A stretch of DNA of 64,000 nucleotides from Zantedeschia hybrid cultivar (GCA_030544215.1 JARZZO010000014.1:40329734-40393733), one strand, 5' to 3'. Shown: positions 1 to 13,154, numbered from the stretch's first letter. The notes: a model not told the origin generated them from the letters alone. A program made the numbers and translations.

Positions 1-1682
1 GACGTCATAGATGGACGACGCCTTTCAGAAGGACGTCGGGCCATCATGACGCCATTTAGGCAGGAAATGCCCCCGTTTAAGGGTTCTGCAATCTGGATTT
101 CTGGGTTGAATGGCGTCGGGCGACCTTGACACGTTTTAAAACGGCGGCTTCACTGGTGGACGTATTTTAAGGATAATCTGGCTTTTAATAAACCTGTCTG
201 AGGGTCTTGAATGGCGTCGACCTCGGTCGACGCGATTCAAGACAGAAATGCTTCAATCTGTTATATTCATGCATGTTTCACGTTGGGATGGTTCAAATGC
301 ATGCTTTGGGTTGTATACTGAGACGGAGGACTTCTGCGTGAGTGGAATTATATCACCTGTGTGTGTGTGTGTGCTTTAACTATATAATGAGACTGAGGTT
401 TACTGTGCGAATGGAATCATGTTATATGTGTGGTTGTGTTATGCGAATGTGGATCGGGTTAACTGTGGTTTACGTCTGTCACCATGGGCCGATGGGAGAA
501 GGGCCATGGTGTCTGTGGAGTGGTGCGTGTTGTGTTTTACCCTTGGCTGAGAGAAGCAGAACCACCTTGAGCCCGTCGGGCCGGAGTAGCTGGTGTGCTA
601 TCCGAGGGGTTGTTGTTTGGTCTCAGCGGGTCGGGGTTTCCCTTGGTTGTCGTGACAGCTTCTGGCGTGTTTCTTGCTGAGGAGCTGGTGGTGTTTCTAG
701 TGGGAGTTGGTTTACCCTTTAGCCATTGGGCCTGATGTAACCTTTGATCAAGGTTACGAGTGGTACCTATAGCCCTTGGCCTGACGCAGCCCGGGAGAGT
801 TGGGTTTGTGGGTAGTTCCTGTAGCTTCGGCTTGGCGGGGGTTCGCCGGTCCCCAGGGCCCTCCTGAAGCGCTGAGGCCTAGCGTGGAGGCAATCTGGAC
901 GGTAGGACAGTAGTCTAGACTGCTTGTGTGCACACGTGGCTGGCAGTGGCGGTACACTGAGTCCAGCTAGTCCTAGTTTGACTCACTGCCTCACCCTACA
1001 GTGCCCCGGAACGTTGTAGGGGTGGACAGGCGTGAGCTGTGGTGGTAGTGTTGGGAGGCGACGTTCGACTTCGGTCGACAGTGTGGTTTAGTCGCTTCGT
1101 GGACTTTGACTGTGAGTCGTGACTCTGTGTTGGGTTCTTCGGGTTGCTTAGAATGGTTCTTGTTACACTGCTTACCGTGCGTTTCATATCAGAGTTGGGT
1201 GCTGTGTTTACTGCTTTACTTAATTGCCATATATTCTTGTTGTTACACTTGTGGGTGTGTGAGTGGGAGGCGAGGGATCGGATGATCCCTACTGAGCCCA
1301 ATTCTGGTGTGGCTCACTCCCTGCGGTTTCAGGTGTGGACCTCGTGGCAAACGGAAGCGTGGTGTCTTCTTGGTGTGCGGACCAGCAGCTGTCTTAGTTC
1401 CGGGGTATGCCCCGATGTTGTTGTACTTCCTTCTGCCTGTACTTATTTAATTGTTGGATATGTAATTATTGTTGGACTGTATACGGACATTATTATTTTC
1501 CTTCCTACGCACCTGCTTATCTTTGTAGTCCGTGAGATTGCTATATTTAGCCTTGTTTAGCACTTACTCCTCCAGATGTGTTGTGTGAGATTCGGGTGTG
1601 AACCCGCAGTTGATGGGCCGACATCCATTTAGTGACCCGGCCTCCGGTCATAGGATGGCGGGTCATTACACAGGTCGTTATA
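1..1682 (+). repeat. G0 5' LTR, 3' portion
   Basis: Aligns by eye to the 3' two-thirds of the GA LTR, with the same order of GGCGTC/GACGCC inverted repeats (1-245), then the conserved hairpins near the 3' end. It is closest to the GD LTR at 62139-64000, sharing a terminal block with CCATTTAGTGACCCGG where GA, GB and GC have CCATTTAGTAATCGG. The end is untidy: GGGTCATTACA is followed by a second GGTCGTTATA before the PBS, so the last dozen bases look locally duplicated. The LTR supplies promoter and polyadenylation signals. No host coding sequence is seen here; the short frames are chance. Confidence 0.85.
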
Positions 1683-1684
1683 GT

Positions 1685-1696
1685 TGGTATCAGAGC
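1685..1696 (+). promoter_or_regulatory. G0 primer-binding site
   Basis: TGGTATCAGAGC, complementary to the 3' end of plant initiator-Met tRNA, lies two bases after the LTR. It primes minus-strand cDNA synthesis. The sequence is intact although the element is decayed. Confidence 0.9.
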
Positions 1697-1837
1697 ATTT
1701 GGTCTAGAAAATATATGAATAACTAAGTTAAATATCGTATTTCAGCAACTGAATACATTATCCCGTCAAGTACAACAATAGTTTAGATTTTGGGCTCTAA
1801 TTAGAGGTTTTCGGTTCTTGTGATTGTAAGCGATTAG

Positions 1838-4663
1838 ATGGCTCCTAAAAAGAAGGTACCCGTTATTCGTGATCAGGGAGACGTTTCTAGTGGGCCTAAG
1901 ACCAGTAGGCAAAATATGGAGCGCTTCATGGAGGCGATGATGGAGACTATGACTAGGTATCAGACCTGAGATCCTACTCTTGAGTGCTTGGGGAGGGTCT
2001 ACGGCTGCTTTGGAGAGGTTCCTAAAGCTGAGGCCACCTCATTTCACTGGTCATCATGACCTTAATGAGGCAGCTCATTGGCTAAAGAAAATTGAGAAGA
2101 CCTTCGATACCTTGGACTGTGCGGCGACTGAGAAGACCTTGCTAGTCACCTTTATGTTGAAGGAGGACACTGATGATTGGTGGACCACTTTGAAGAGAAT
2201 GACTTATGCATATAAGAATCTCAGGGAGATTCCATGGGAGACATTTGTGAGGGAATTCAATGGACAGTATTTTCCCAAGCATGTTCAGAAAGCTAAGGAG
2301 AGAGAATTCATGGAATTGACTCAAGGGGCCATGTTAGTACTCGAGTATCAAATGAAGTTTGTTTCTTTAAGGAGATTTGTACCTTTCATATCGGAGGATG
2401 AAGAGCATCGGATCGAGAGGTTCGTTGACGGGTTGAGGTTCGATTTGAGGAGTTTGGTAGCGTCCCATTGTTGTTTAGGTTTAGCTTCGACAGTGAAGTG
2501 TGCAGCAGCAGTAAAGGCGTAGGATGACCAGATGGCTCGAGAGCAAGCATTGGCAGCTCAGGGACTGGCGTACAGCAAGGGGAAGACCATAGCAGCAGCT
2601 CCTTCGTCCGGTTCGGGATCGTTTTCGCTCAGCCCCAGATTCAGAGGTTCTTCCGAGGTAGCAGTGGTAGCAACGGCGGCAGTAGTCCCAACAGAGTCAG
2701 TCAACATCCAATGCGCAGCAGGACGCAGTCCAGAGGGTTCCAGCAACTTGTCGTCATTGCGGCGATGCACACAGTGGGACTCAATGTCTCACATTCTCCA
2801 GCAGGTGTTATACTTGTGGCCAGCAGGGCCATTTGGCGAGGAGTTGCCCACAGAGGTACAGTCAAGGGCAGGGGCCAGGTCAGAAGAAGCAGAAGACCCA
2901 GGGGAGAGTTCTCGCTATCACCAGGAAGGAGGCTCATGCGTCTAACTTGGTGGAAGGTATACTTTCTGTCCTTGGGAACTCCGCTCATGTGTTGATTGAT
3001 TCAGGTGCATCGCATTCTTTTATTTTTGAGCAGTTTGTGAATGTTCTTTCTGTACCCATTAAGGAGATTTCTGGTGGGATAATGGTTGAGATTCCTTTCT
3101 GAGATTTTCTGTTGACTTATAACTTCTTGAGTGAGGTTCCCTTAGTTATTGAGGGTCATCAGCTACTAGCCCAATTGGTTGTGCCCGCCATTCGAGACTT
3201 TGATGTCATCTTGGGTATGGACTGGTTGGGGGCCTATTATGCTGAGGTGGATTGCCACATGAAGAAGGTGCGGTTCTCTATTCTGGGCATTTCAACCTTC
3301 TACTTTTAAGGTATTAGGCTCTCTTCTCGTGGTATTCTCATTTCTGCTTTTAAGGATCGAAGGTTGCCCGTTGGTGGTTGTGAGGCTTTCTTTGCCTCAG
3401 TGGTTGTTGCTCATGATGATAGTATTTCCATCCCTTTTGATGTGCCAGTAGTGTGTGACTTTCCCGATGTGTTTCCTGAGGAGTTACCTGGCCTTCCACT
3501 TTAGCGGGAGCTTGAGTTCACTATTAAGCTCGCACCAGGTACGGCACCCTTGTCTAAGGATCCGTACCGAAAGGCTCCAGCCGAACTCGCTGAGTTGAAG
3601 GCGCAGTTGCAGGATTTGCTGGATAAGGGTTTTATCCGTCCCTATACTTCTCCGTGGGGTACTCATGTTCTATTCGTTAGAAAGAAAGATGGTTCTTTGA
3701 GGTTGTGTATTGATTATAGACAACTGAACTAGGTAACGGCGAAGAACAAGTACCTACTTCTAAAGATTGACGATCTGATGGATCAACTATAGTTTGCCAA
3801 GGTGTTTTCGAAGATTGACTTGAGGTTAGGGTATTATCAATTAACGATCCATGAGTCAGATGTGAGTAGGACAGCTTTTAGGACTCGGTATGGACATTAC
3901 GAGCTTTTGGTTATGCCATTTGACTTGACCAATCCTCCGGCAGCCTTTATGGATCTTATGAATTGGATTTTCAGGGCCTATCTAGAAAAGTTTGTGGTGG
4001 TATTTGTGGATGATATCTTGGTGTATTCTTCTTCTGAGGAAGAGCATGTTACACATCTTCAGGTAGTATTGCAGGTCCTGAGGGAGAACCAACTTTATGC
4101 CAAATTAAGCAAGTGTGAGTTTTGGTTAGATAAAGTGCACTTTTTAGGGCACGTCATTTCTAGTGATGGCATTTTAGTGGATCTAGTCAAGGTTGAGGCA
4201 GTGATGGATTGGGGGAGATCAACGACTGTGATAGGAATTAGAACCTTCTTGGGATTGGCAAGATATTATAGGTGATTTCTTCAAGATTTTTCTTCCATAG
4301 TAGCACCCTTGTCGAGGTTGACACATAAGGGAGTTTGTTTTGTGTGGACCGAGGAGTGTGAGCATAGCTTTGCTAAGTTGAAGGCTCGTCTCACTTCAGC
4401 TCCAGTTCTGGTACTTCCATCCGATTCAGGTGGGTTTGTGTTTTATTCGGATGCTTTTCGTCGAGGTTTAGGTGCGGTCTTGATGCAGCACAGAAGGGTT
4501 GTAGCCTATGCTTCTAGGAAGTTGAAGCGGCATGAGGAGAATTACCCCACTCACGATTTAGACTTGGCAGTTGTTGTATGTGCAATGAAGATTTGGCGGC
4601 ACTACTTGTATGGGGAGTAGTTTCAAGTCTTTACTGACCATAAGAGCTTGAGGTATGTGTTCA
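1838..4663 (+). pseudogene. gag-pol: G0 gag-protease-RT-RNase H (broken by stops and C1 insertion)
   Basis: Starts at the ATG of an MAPKKKVPVI peptide that matches MAPRKR starts in GB and GC. A TGA at 1967 replaces the arginine codon of the YQTRDP motif, followed by a frameshift. Gag capsid similarity runs to about 2520. A degraded zinc-knuckle region lies near 2750-2840. The protease motif LIDSGASHSF is near 2990-3020. RT keeps LRLCIDYRQLN (about 3700-3730) and the catalytic FVDD at 4003-4014. RNase H follows from about 4309. From 2833 onward the frame is mostly constant, with stops near 3100, 3307, 3502, 3730, 4273 and 4618. The reading ends at the C1 insertion after 4663 and resumes at 34863. 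Confidence 0.88.
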
Positions 4664-6227
4664 TGTTCGGTTCGTTGCGTCTAGATCTGACCGAAAACGT
4701 AGCAGAAATAAATTATTCGGGATTGGATCCGTCCCGTTTCAATCAAAAAAATAAATCGGGAAATCTAATTTACCTTGCGCAGATTCGAATCCGCGTTCGT
4801 TCTCCGGTTCCGTTGGAGCGATGCTGCAAGCCACGTAGGTGTCCGGCCTCTAGAGATACCCACACGGTTCTCCTAACGATGGATGGTCCTCCCTTCCTCG
4901 CTCGATGCGGCGTTCGTGGATCCCGTCTGGCTATGCGTAATTCGCTGCGACATGCGGATTCGGAAACTCTCGTCAAACGGAAGGCGGAGCTATCGAGAGC
5001 TAAAGCGGAGCCTCCAGAGGGCCGGCCTCGTGATGTGCGCCCAGGAGAGAGGAGAGAGAGAGGGCGGCGGCTAGGTTAGGGTTGCTGGCGCCCGACCTAG
5101 CAGCCGTTTTTTTATAATAAGTATATTTGCGGTTTTTCATAAAAACCAATACTTATCCGAAATCCCATCAAATTATCTATCGACTTGAAAACCTTTTGCG
5201 TGTGACCCTCTAGGCCCAAATACCAGTCCAGTTAATGGCCCATTAAGCCCAATAACTCTTTACGGACCCACTGAATTAATTAATATCCTTATATTAATTA
5301 ATCAGCCTAATTTAATGTCCCGCAGTGAATTCGGACGAGCTTCCGATCACGTTGGATGCCAAGCAACATCGCGTGATCCTGGATGGCATTGGGGTTATCG
5401 CAAACCTCTATTGGAACCTTTCCATCATCGGTTAGCATGCGGATATAATCCTTCATCCGTGCAATGTTCCCGAATCGACCTAGGGTATCGTTTACTGTTA
5501 AACCCTAGCCGGTCGATTCAGATGTCGTTAATCTATATCGGATAATTCTTTATCTGATACAGAGTCCGCCCTTGCCAGGGACTTAAACGCATCATTCTCA
5601 AAACATTCTCTCTCATAATACCGAGAGCAGATGATCCCATATTGAACACACAATTACCTTCGAGGGCATTTCTTTAAACCTGATCATTTGACTTATTGAT
5701 AACCCATGGCTAGGGATTCGTTAGTCAAAGTCAAAGCTCAGAGACATACCAACAAGGTAACTTTGGTGTCTCAGGTCTAAGGATCATATACGCAACCGAG
5801 ACAAAAGAATCAAGCTGGTTAACAGTGAGGTATATACCATCTAGCAATTCATGGTCGGATCAATTCAGTGAACTCATTCTCCAATGAGCACCTACAGATC
5901 CAGCATAGTGTCTCCACACAAGTGACTTATAGGATCAGTCACCCTCCTCATATGAGCTAAAGAAACCTGTACTAGTCTATCCGGATGTTTGATGTCCTTC
6001 TCAAACATCCTCTGACTAGGAACAATTAAGAACATGTGTTTATAAATCTTCGGTCCCTTAATTATGATCTCATCATAATCCGAAGATTGTTGCACATGTT
6101 CATGGACTTCGTCGTGATACGATAATCATAGATCGAACTAATTACACACAATGAATTAATGCCATTATATTAATAAACTGAATGATACATAGTATTGGAT
6201 TGGCGTTTAGACCACCTAATACTAACA
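4664..6227 (-). repeat. C1 3' LTR (complete)
   Basis: 1564 bases. On the minus strand it runs from TGTTAGTATTAGGTGG next to the PPT to an ACCGAACA end at 4664. It matches the solo LTR at 54598-56176 along its length, defining copia subfamily I. It contains a GTGACT...AGTCAC inverted repeat (near 5930-5940) also seen in the other copia LTRs. Short open frames inside it differ between copies and are not coding. Confidence 0.92.
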
Positions 6228-6240
6228 ATCTCCCACTTGG
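6228..6240 (-). promoter_or_regulatory. C1 polypurine tract
   Basis: Minus strand CCAAGTGGGAGAT directly abuts the 3' LTR. This is the plus-strand priming site of plant copia elements and fixes the LTR boundary. Confidence 0.9.
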
Positions 6241-6247
6241 ACTAATG

Positions 6248-9200
6248 TCAATCACTTTTATACAGAATACCCATATTCTCTAAGTGACGCTCAAAGACAT
6301 TTTGAGACAAAGGCTTTGTCAGAGGATCTACTATGTTGCTGGCTAAAGGAACTCTCTCCACTACGACATCTCCTCGAACTATAATCTCTCTGATCTGATG
6401 AAAGCGCTGCAGAATGTGCTTCGACTTCTGATAAGACCTCGGCTCTTTCGCTTGAGCAATCGCCCCATTATTGTCACACATCAGTGGGACGGGATCAGAG
6501 ATGCTTTCCACCACACTAAGATCGTCGATGAATTTCTTCATCCAGACAGCTTCATTGGCGGCTTCAGCAGTAGCAATATATTCAGCTTCTGTTGTCGAAT
6601 CAGCAGTGGTTTCTTATTTGGAATTTTTCCAGCTCACTACTCCCCCGTTGAGTGTGAAAACAAAACCTGATGTCGACTTGCTGTCATCAGGATCAGACTG
6701 AAAACTCGAATCAGTGTATCCTTGCAGCTTTAAGTCTCCTCCTCCATAGACTAGAAACATATCATTAGCTCTTCTCAAGTACTTAAGTAAACATTTTACA
6801 ACCTTCCAGTATTCATCACTTAGATCTACTTGATGTCTACTCGTAACGTTTAGAGCATATGCTACATCAGGTCTAGTACATAGCATGGCATACATGATGG
6901 AACCTATGGCTGAAGCATAGGGAATCTTATCCATCATTGCCCTCTCCTCAAAAGTCTTGGGAGATTGACCTTTGGAGAGATAAATTCCATATCTCATTGG
7001 TATGGGACCTCTCTTGGAATTTTCCATGCCAAACCTTTTGACAATGGTTTCTATGTACATGGATTGGGTTAAGGCAAGCATCTTCTTTGATCTATCTCTA
7101 TAGATCCGTATTCCCAATACGTAAGATGCTTCCCCCAAATCCTTCATGGAGAAGTTCTTGGATAGCCAGATCTTTACTGATGACATCATCCCTACATCAT
7201 TCTCAATGAGTAGGATGTCGTCAACATAAAGAACCAAGATTGTGATTGCATTCCTATTATTTTTCTTGTACACACAAGGCTCATCTTCATTCTTAATGAA
7301 GCCATAAGGTTTGATTGCCTCTTCAAACCTTATGTTCCAACTCTGGGAAGCTTGCTTCAGTCTATAAATGGACCTTTGCCACTTGCATACCATATTTGGA
7401 GATTCATTTAATGTGAAGTCCTCTGGTTGTATCATATACACCTCTTCCTTAAGATTTCCATTGAGGAAGGTTGTCTTCACATCCATCTGCCAGATTTCGT
7501 AATCATGATATGCAGTAATGGCGAGAAGAATTCTGATAGACTTAATCATAGCAACGGGTGAGAAGGTCTCGTTATAGTCAATTCCTTGTCTTTGACGATA
7601 TCCTTTCGCCACTATCATTGTCTTATAAGTCTCTATTCATCCATCTGCACCGATCTTTCTTTTAAAAATCCACTTGCAACCGATAGGTACTATACCCTCG
7701 GATAAGTCAACCAAGTTCCAAACTTGATTGATGTACATAGACTGAATTTCAGAATTCATGGCTTCTCGCCATTTTCCGGCCTTTGGGCTTTCACTAGCCT
7801 CCTTATAAGTCTTAGGATCATCATCCTTATTATAGAGTATTCTAGAACCATTCAGATTAATATGTCCCACATATTTTTCTGGTGCTTTAGGTACGCTTTC
7901 TGACTTACGAGGTTCTTGTATACTTATTTGAACAGGTTCAGAAACTGACAGTTCATCAGATGAACCATTACCAATTTGTGGGTTTGGAATTTCTTCCAAG
8001 GTTACTTTACTCCCACTGTCCTTCTGGAGAATATTATCTTCTTCCAGAAAGACAGCTCTCTTTGCTACAAACAATTTTTGTTCGCCATGATGATAAAAGT
8101 AATATCCATAAGTTTTCTTTGGATATCCCACAAATTTGAATTTATCAGTTTTGGAATCTAGCTTATCTGCATCATGTCTTTTAACATGAGCAGGAGATCC
8201 CCAGACTTTAACATGTTTAAGGTCTGGTTTCTTTCCATTCCATATCTCATATGGAGTGGTTTCAACAGATTTGTTGGATACCTTGTTCAGGATATACATA
8301 GCCGAGCTAAGTGCATATCCCCATAAGGACATTGGTAATTTGGACATGCTCATCATGGATCGCATCATTTCTATTAATGGGCGATTTCTCCTTTCTGATA
8401 CACCATTCATCTGAGGTGTATAAGGAGGTGTAAACTGAGAAATGATACCATTATTCTTTAAGTATTTAACGAACTATGTACTCAATTATTCACCACCACG
8501 ATCAGATTGGATAGCTTTTATACTCTTTCCAATTTGTTTCTCTACTTCATTCTTAAATTCTCTGAATTTCTCAAAGGTTTCATATTTATACTTCAGTAAG
8601 TATATGAATCCGAATCTTAAGTAATCATCAGTGAATGTGATGAAGTACAAGAAACCACCAATGGCTTGGGTAGACATAGGACCACATACATCAGAATATA
8701 TTAGTTCTAGTAAGTCTTTGGCTCGTTCTCCAGTTCCAGTAAATGGAGATTTAGCCATTTTACCCATCAAACATGACTCACAGGTCGCATATGATCCATA
8801 ATTAAATGGATCTAAGTATCCATATTTATGCAACCTTTGGAGTCTGTTTTCTCCAATATAACTAAGCCTACAATGCCATAAGTAGGCTTTTTCATACCTT
8901 TTTCTTTTAGTTAAAGAACTGATGTTTAAATTCTCATGAGACACATTTAAAAGATACAATCCATTGGACAATATAGTAGAGACTATTAATTTATTTCTAA
9001 AATAAATTGAACAACAATTGTTCCCAACATGTAAATTGTATCCTATTATATCTAGAAATGAAATAGAAATAATATTCATGATTATACTAGGTACATAATA
9101 ATATTCATCTAATGAAAAAGTGTCTCCGGATGGCAGCTTGAGCTCCACTATCCCTATTGCGATCGCCGCAACTCTTGTGCCGTTACCTAGCCTCAGCTCC

Positions 9201-9345
9201 ACCTCGCCGGTTCTCAGCTTACGCCTTCTTGTCAGTGCCTACACAGAATTGCAAATATGAGAAACACATCCAGTATCTAATACCCATGATGTATAATCTC
9301 TAATTGACAAGTTTACATCTATCATATAGATACTTGAAGCGTCCT
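6248..9345 (-). pseudogene. pol: C1 pol: protease, integrase, reverse transcriptase, RNase H (decayed)
   Basis: In coding order (high to low coordinates): protease motif LDTGCVSHI near 9270-9290; pre-integrase finger with WHCRLSYI...CESCLMGK (the second histidine of the usual WHCRLGHI is Tyr); integrase core with SDVCGP and TDDY up to about 8486; integrase C-terminal part from 8410; RT from about 7690 with MDVKTTFLNGNL and an intact YVDD at 7217-7228; RNase H ending at 6248. Breaks include stops near 9237, 8484 and 7636 and shifts between the frames ending at 6614 and 6541. RT alone keeps a long frame (7618-6614). The product would have been the copia replication enzymes. Confidence 0.88.
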
Positions 9346-10139
9346 GCTGCTTCACAGTTCCTTGAGCCTTGTCCTTGAGATATTCTTTACAATTCCTCTT
9401 CCAGTGCCCCTTCTGATGACAGTAGAAGCATTCACCCTTCTCAGCACTCTAACCTTTGTCTTTCTTGACAACTTTCGGCTTCTTCTGATTCTTGCTTTTG
9501 CCTTTTCTGAAGGCTTGGACTGCTAGTCTTTTCCTGCCGATCTTACCAACCATAAGAATATGAGGTTTACCCTTCACAAGGTTCCCCTCTGCAGTCTTCA
9601 GCATGTTCAGCAATTCAGCCAAAGTAGTCTGAATTTTGTTTATGTTAAAGTTAACAATGAACTGTGCATATGATTGTGGAAGTGAAGATAACACAAGATC
9701 GGTATGCATCTCCTTGGGGAGTGGAACCCCAAGAGCATCCAGCCTCCCCACCCATTCTATCATCTTCAGCACATGAGTCTGCACTGAAGATCCTTCTGCC
9801 ATCTGAGCCATGAACAGATTCTTAGATATCTCATATCTCTCAATCTTGCTCTGCTCACCAAACAACTCCTTCAAACCTTCAAATGGAGCATGATGGATCT
9901 AGCATCCATCTCCTCATGTTGCATTGGGCCATGGTGGAATCTTCCTTCCATTTTTCATATGTCAACATGTCCTCCTCTCGGGCATCTAATGCTAGTTCAG
10001 TAGGATGTTCATCATCCAGGACATAAGCAATTTGCTTAGACCTGAGGACAATCTTCAGGTTCCTGAGTCAGTCTGAGTAGTTCGAGCCTGTCAAACGATT
10101 GGCATCAAGTATGCCACGTAATGAGTTATGGTGCGACAT
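9346..10139 (-). pseudogene. gag: C1 gag (frameshifted) with zinc knuckle
   Basis: The ATG at 10139-10137 begins an MSHHNSLRGILDA peptide. A frameshift near 9880 and a stop before the zinc knuckle break it. The central capsid region is open at 9874-9449, with FMAQMAEGSSVQTHVLKM and LPQSYAQFIVN typical of copia Gag. A CCHC knuckle, CFYCHQKGHWKRNC, lies near 9390-9432. This copy keeps the full gag length, about 230 codons before the knuckle, unlike C2 and C3, and is therefore the reference for their shared deletion. Confidence 0.82.
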
Positions 10140-10798
10140 TTTATCCTACAGGAGATAATCAGATTACAATTAGCAGATATTCAGTCATTAATAAAAACAA
10201 GACATGGACTTTGTTTATCTAGTTTTACTCCCACTAATTTTCGTCGGACTGTATAACCTTCAGGTATACAGAACAGGAGATGCCGACAGTCTCCTAGCGG
10301 AGATCAGAATCTCCAAGAGTCACAATATAACCTCGGGTAAACATATAGTATTATACTGTTCTCTTAAAAGAAACATCTCATGGTAATTGCAACTCCTTGT
10401 AATATCCAATCATGTTTTGGCTCCCAGGTTATTAATAATCCCGGATAAACACAGTAGACCATTATCCCTGGTCTAAGCTTTACCATCAATACGTGACAGA
10501 GTAGAGTAGAAATAGAATTTCCGGGTAAACACGTGGATAACTATATCATTCATCTATTCTTATCTAAAGGCATCTTATGCCATAATTAATAGTCCTCTCA
10601 ATAGACGATGGCAAATCTCAGGTAAACACATAGTATATGCCACTACTGAATTAAGTTCTATTAATTATATTGATGAAGAGCCACGCGGTGCATTCTTAAT
10701 GACTCGCGCTACGGCTTAGAATTTGTAATGAAGGTTTTATTTATTTACTTTGGTCTCATCCTAGGTGATAGTATTAAATATATCGAATATACTACATA
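10140..10798 (-). other. C1 leader next to gag: four repeated hairpin modules
   Basis: No coding sequence. Immediately upstream of gag are two hairpins, CTGTATA...TATACAG (about 10248-10272) and GGAGA...TCTCC (about 10277-10295). Further out, a core reading GGTAAACACATAG on the plus strand recurs near 10335, 10443, 10522 and 10620. Each core is flanked by a different short inverted repeat, for example TATAA/TTATA, ATAAT/ATTAT inside CCAG/CTGG, and TGGCA/TGCCA. The layout matches the arrays in C2 and C3, but the core sequence is unrelated. The leader is cut at 10798 by the solo gypsy LTR. Confidence 0.7.
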
Positions 10799-13008
10799 TG
10801 TAACGACCCACCACCCTATAATCGGGGATCCGATTACTAAATGGGTACCGAATCATTAATTTGGGAACAAACCAGGATCTTGATAAGTTTGGGAAATAAA
10901 TAATAAACTAAGTTAAACATTCACATCGCATTGAATTAAAAAGGAAGTGCAAGAATTAAAAATTATTACAATGCGACTCGACTCAGCAAATAATTAAATA
11001 CTCAAACTAAAAGGAAATAATTAAGCATACAGGCCAAAAAATAAAATAACAATTACATTGGGGCATACCTCGGAACAACGGCTGCTGGCACGCGACCCAA
11101 AGCAACACTCTCCTCGCTACGCCTACCTGGAACCCTCACCTGAAAACCGTAGGGGTGAGTCTCATCGAAAAGACTCAGTAGGGATCCTTCGATCCCCACC
11201 GCCCACTCACGCACCCTCAAGTGTAGCAACACAATTATAGATAATTTAAGCAAGTAAAGCAGTAAACACAATTCCTAAATTTGATATAAAACACTTGCAT
11301 TCGAAATATAACATGCACAATTCTGAAACCATTCTACTACGGAGCCCACAACCAACGTCTCGGCAAAACACGCCAACCACACGGCCGAACGCGGGAAACA
11401 CCGACCCACTGAGACCAAATAGCAACCCCTCGGATAACGCACTGGCTACTCCGGCCTGATAGGCTCTAGGTGGTTCTGCTTCCCCCAGTACGAGTGACAC
11501 TCCGAATGTACCACTCTCACACCGGTACTAGCTATACCCCGGGATACACCAGGTGACCCTCTTTCTAGGCGTCACCCCGCCACTCCCACACCAGCGCCGT
11601 GTCACTCCCACACCGACACAGGGTGCCTAAGTGCTAACAACTATCACTCTAGGCCCACGATCGCACAAAACACAATACGGTGCGATCCGATCACATAGAA
11701 TCCATCGTCATCGAGTACATTTCTAAGCATGCAATTAACTAAACTATCTAATACTGTGAACACGTATTAATTGTAGGGATTAATGGAATTCTGGCTTGAA
11801 TCGCGTCGCCCAAGGTTGACGTCATTCAAGCTTCCCAAATTGGTTTATATAAAAACTGGTCCCGGAAAATGGCCTAAAACGCGTCGTCATGTGTAGCTGC
11901 CTTTTGAAAGGCGTCGCTGTCCCTAATTGCCTGATAACGACAGAAACAGAGACAGACCTTGGGTGATTTCACTTTAAAACGTGTCGGGAATGGAAGTCGT
12001 CATTCAAAAAGGCGTCGCTGTCCCTGGACGCTCATCAGTCCAGAGACAGAGTCTGTTATTTGGGTTAAATCATGTCGCGGGTGGTAGCCGCCTTTCTAAA
12101 AGGCGTCGTTGTCCTCCGACGCCATTTAACCCTCATAGACAAGTTCTTCCACCTCCATATCCCAATCTACGGGGTGGGATTTCCTCCCCCAAATCGTGTA
12201 AAACACAAAAAAAGTGGAGAAGGAGAAGAACCTAAATACCCATTAAAACACCCAAATTCTCATTACATGCAATTAGTATTTTCGCCCTAAGAAAATCCCT
12301 AAACATGCTCCAAAGCGGGAAAAACATGGTTTTTAAACGAAATACAATGGGGATCGTCATCCTACCGGTTACTCGAACTCCTCCTAGCTCCAAGACGCCA
12401 ACCCGCCTCGCCACACGCCGCCGCTGGTACCGCCGTGGACGCCGTTACTCTACCGGGACGTCGGCCACTGTCCGGAGAGAAATGCGCCGCGGAGGAAGTG
12501 GTGGTGGTAGTGGAGGAAGTTAAGAGGTTACTGGAGTAGAGGGAGAGTAGGAATGGGGAGAGGAAAGCAAGGAGAGGGGAAAGGGCTCGCTGGAGATCGG
12601 AGGGAAGAGAGGAGAGAGAAGAGAAAGGAGAGAATGAGGGAAAGGAGGGAGAGTTCGCGGGGTCAAACAGAAGTTGGGGAAAACGCATTGTCCAAGCCCG
12701 ACGTCATTCAGATGACAAGACCGGGCCATACTCTGACAAAGTAGGGTCGTAGTCTAAATGGCGTCGTCCATACAAGATGCCATTCAGACGATAAGACCGG
12801 GGCCGTATTCTCGCACCCCAAGACCAGCCTATGTGGCGCCCTCGTGGCACAGCCTAAAACACATCCACATTGATGGACGCCGTTTGAACCGCGTCGAGCA
12901 AGCTCGACGTGAAAAAGAAACTAAATCTCAGCCCCACCAGGGCCCAAACTAAGAGATCTGATCCCGAAAATTGACCCGATAACCGGATCCGAAACCTCAA
13001 TCCATACA
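10799..13008 (-). mobile_element. Solo Ty3/gypsy LTR in C1 leader
   Basis: 2210 bases with TGTAACGACC...CCATACA ends and target duplication ACATA on both sides (10794-10798 and 13009-13013). The sequence is a whole chromovirus LTR of the GA/GB/GC type, with no PBS, PPT or coding sequence attached. It is therefore a solo LTR left by recombination between the two LTRs of a full element. It contains the usual two clusters of GGCGTC/GACGCC inverted repeats (about 11795-12125 and 12690-12910) and the terminal hairpins (for example GAGTCT/AGACTC near 11157-11175). Confidence 0.93.
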
Positions 13009-13154
13009 ACATATACTAATAACCTAGGTAATTTGATTCGTAATCAAAAGAAAACGCACGCATCACATATGTAAGGACTGAGGCTTTCGGATCCGGTTTT
13101 CGGGGTCGCACCCTATAGTTCAGGCCCCAGTGGGGCAGAGACTCTGTGATGTTT

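Noticed and set aside
342..680. 112-codon frame in the G0 5' LTR
   Set aside because: Rich in Cys and Val from GTGT-rich LTR sequence, no domain, and not preserved in other LTRs.
6398..6670. Plus-strand frames overlapping C1 and C2 RNase H and RT (also 6471-6701, 37044-37325, 38536-38787)
   Set aside because: Antisense shadows of pol on the minus strand.
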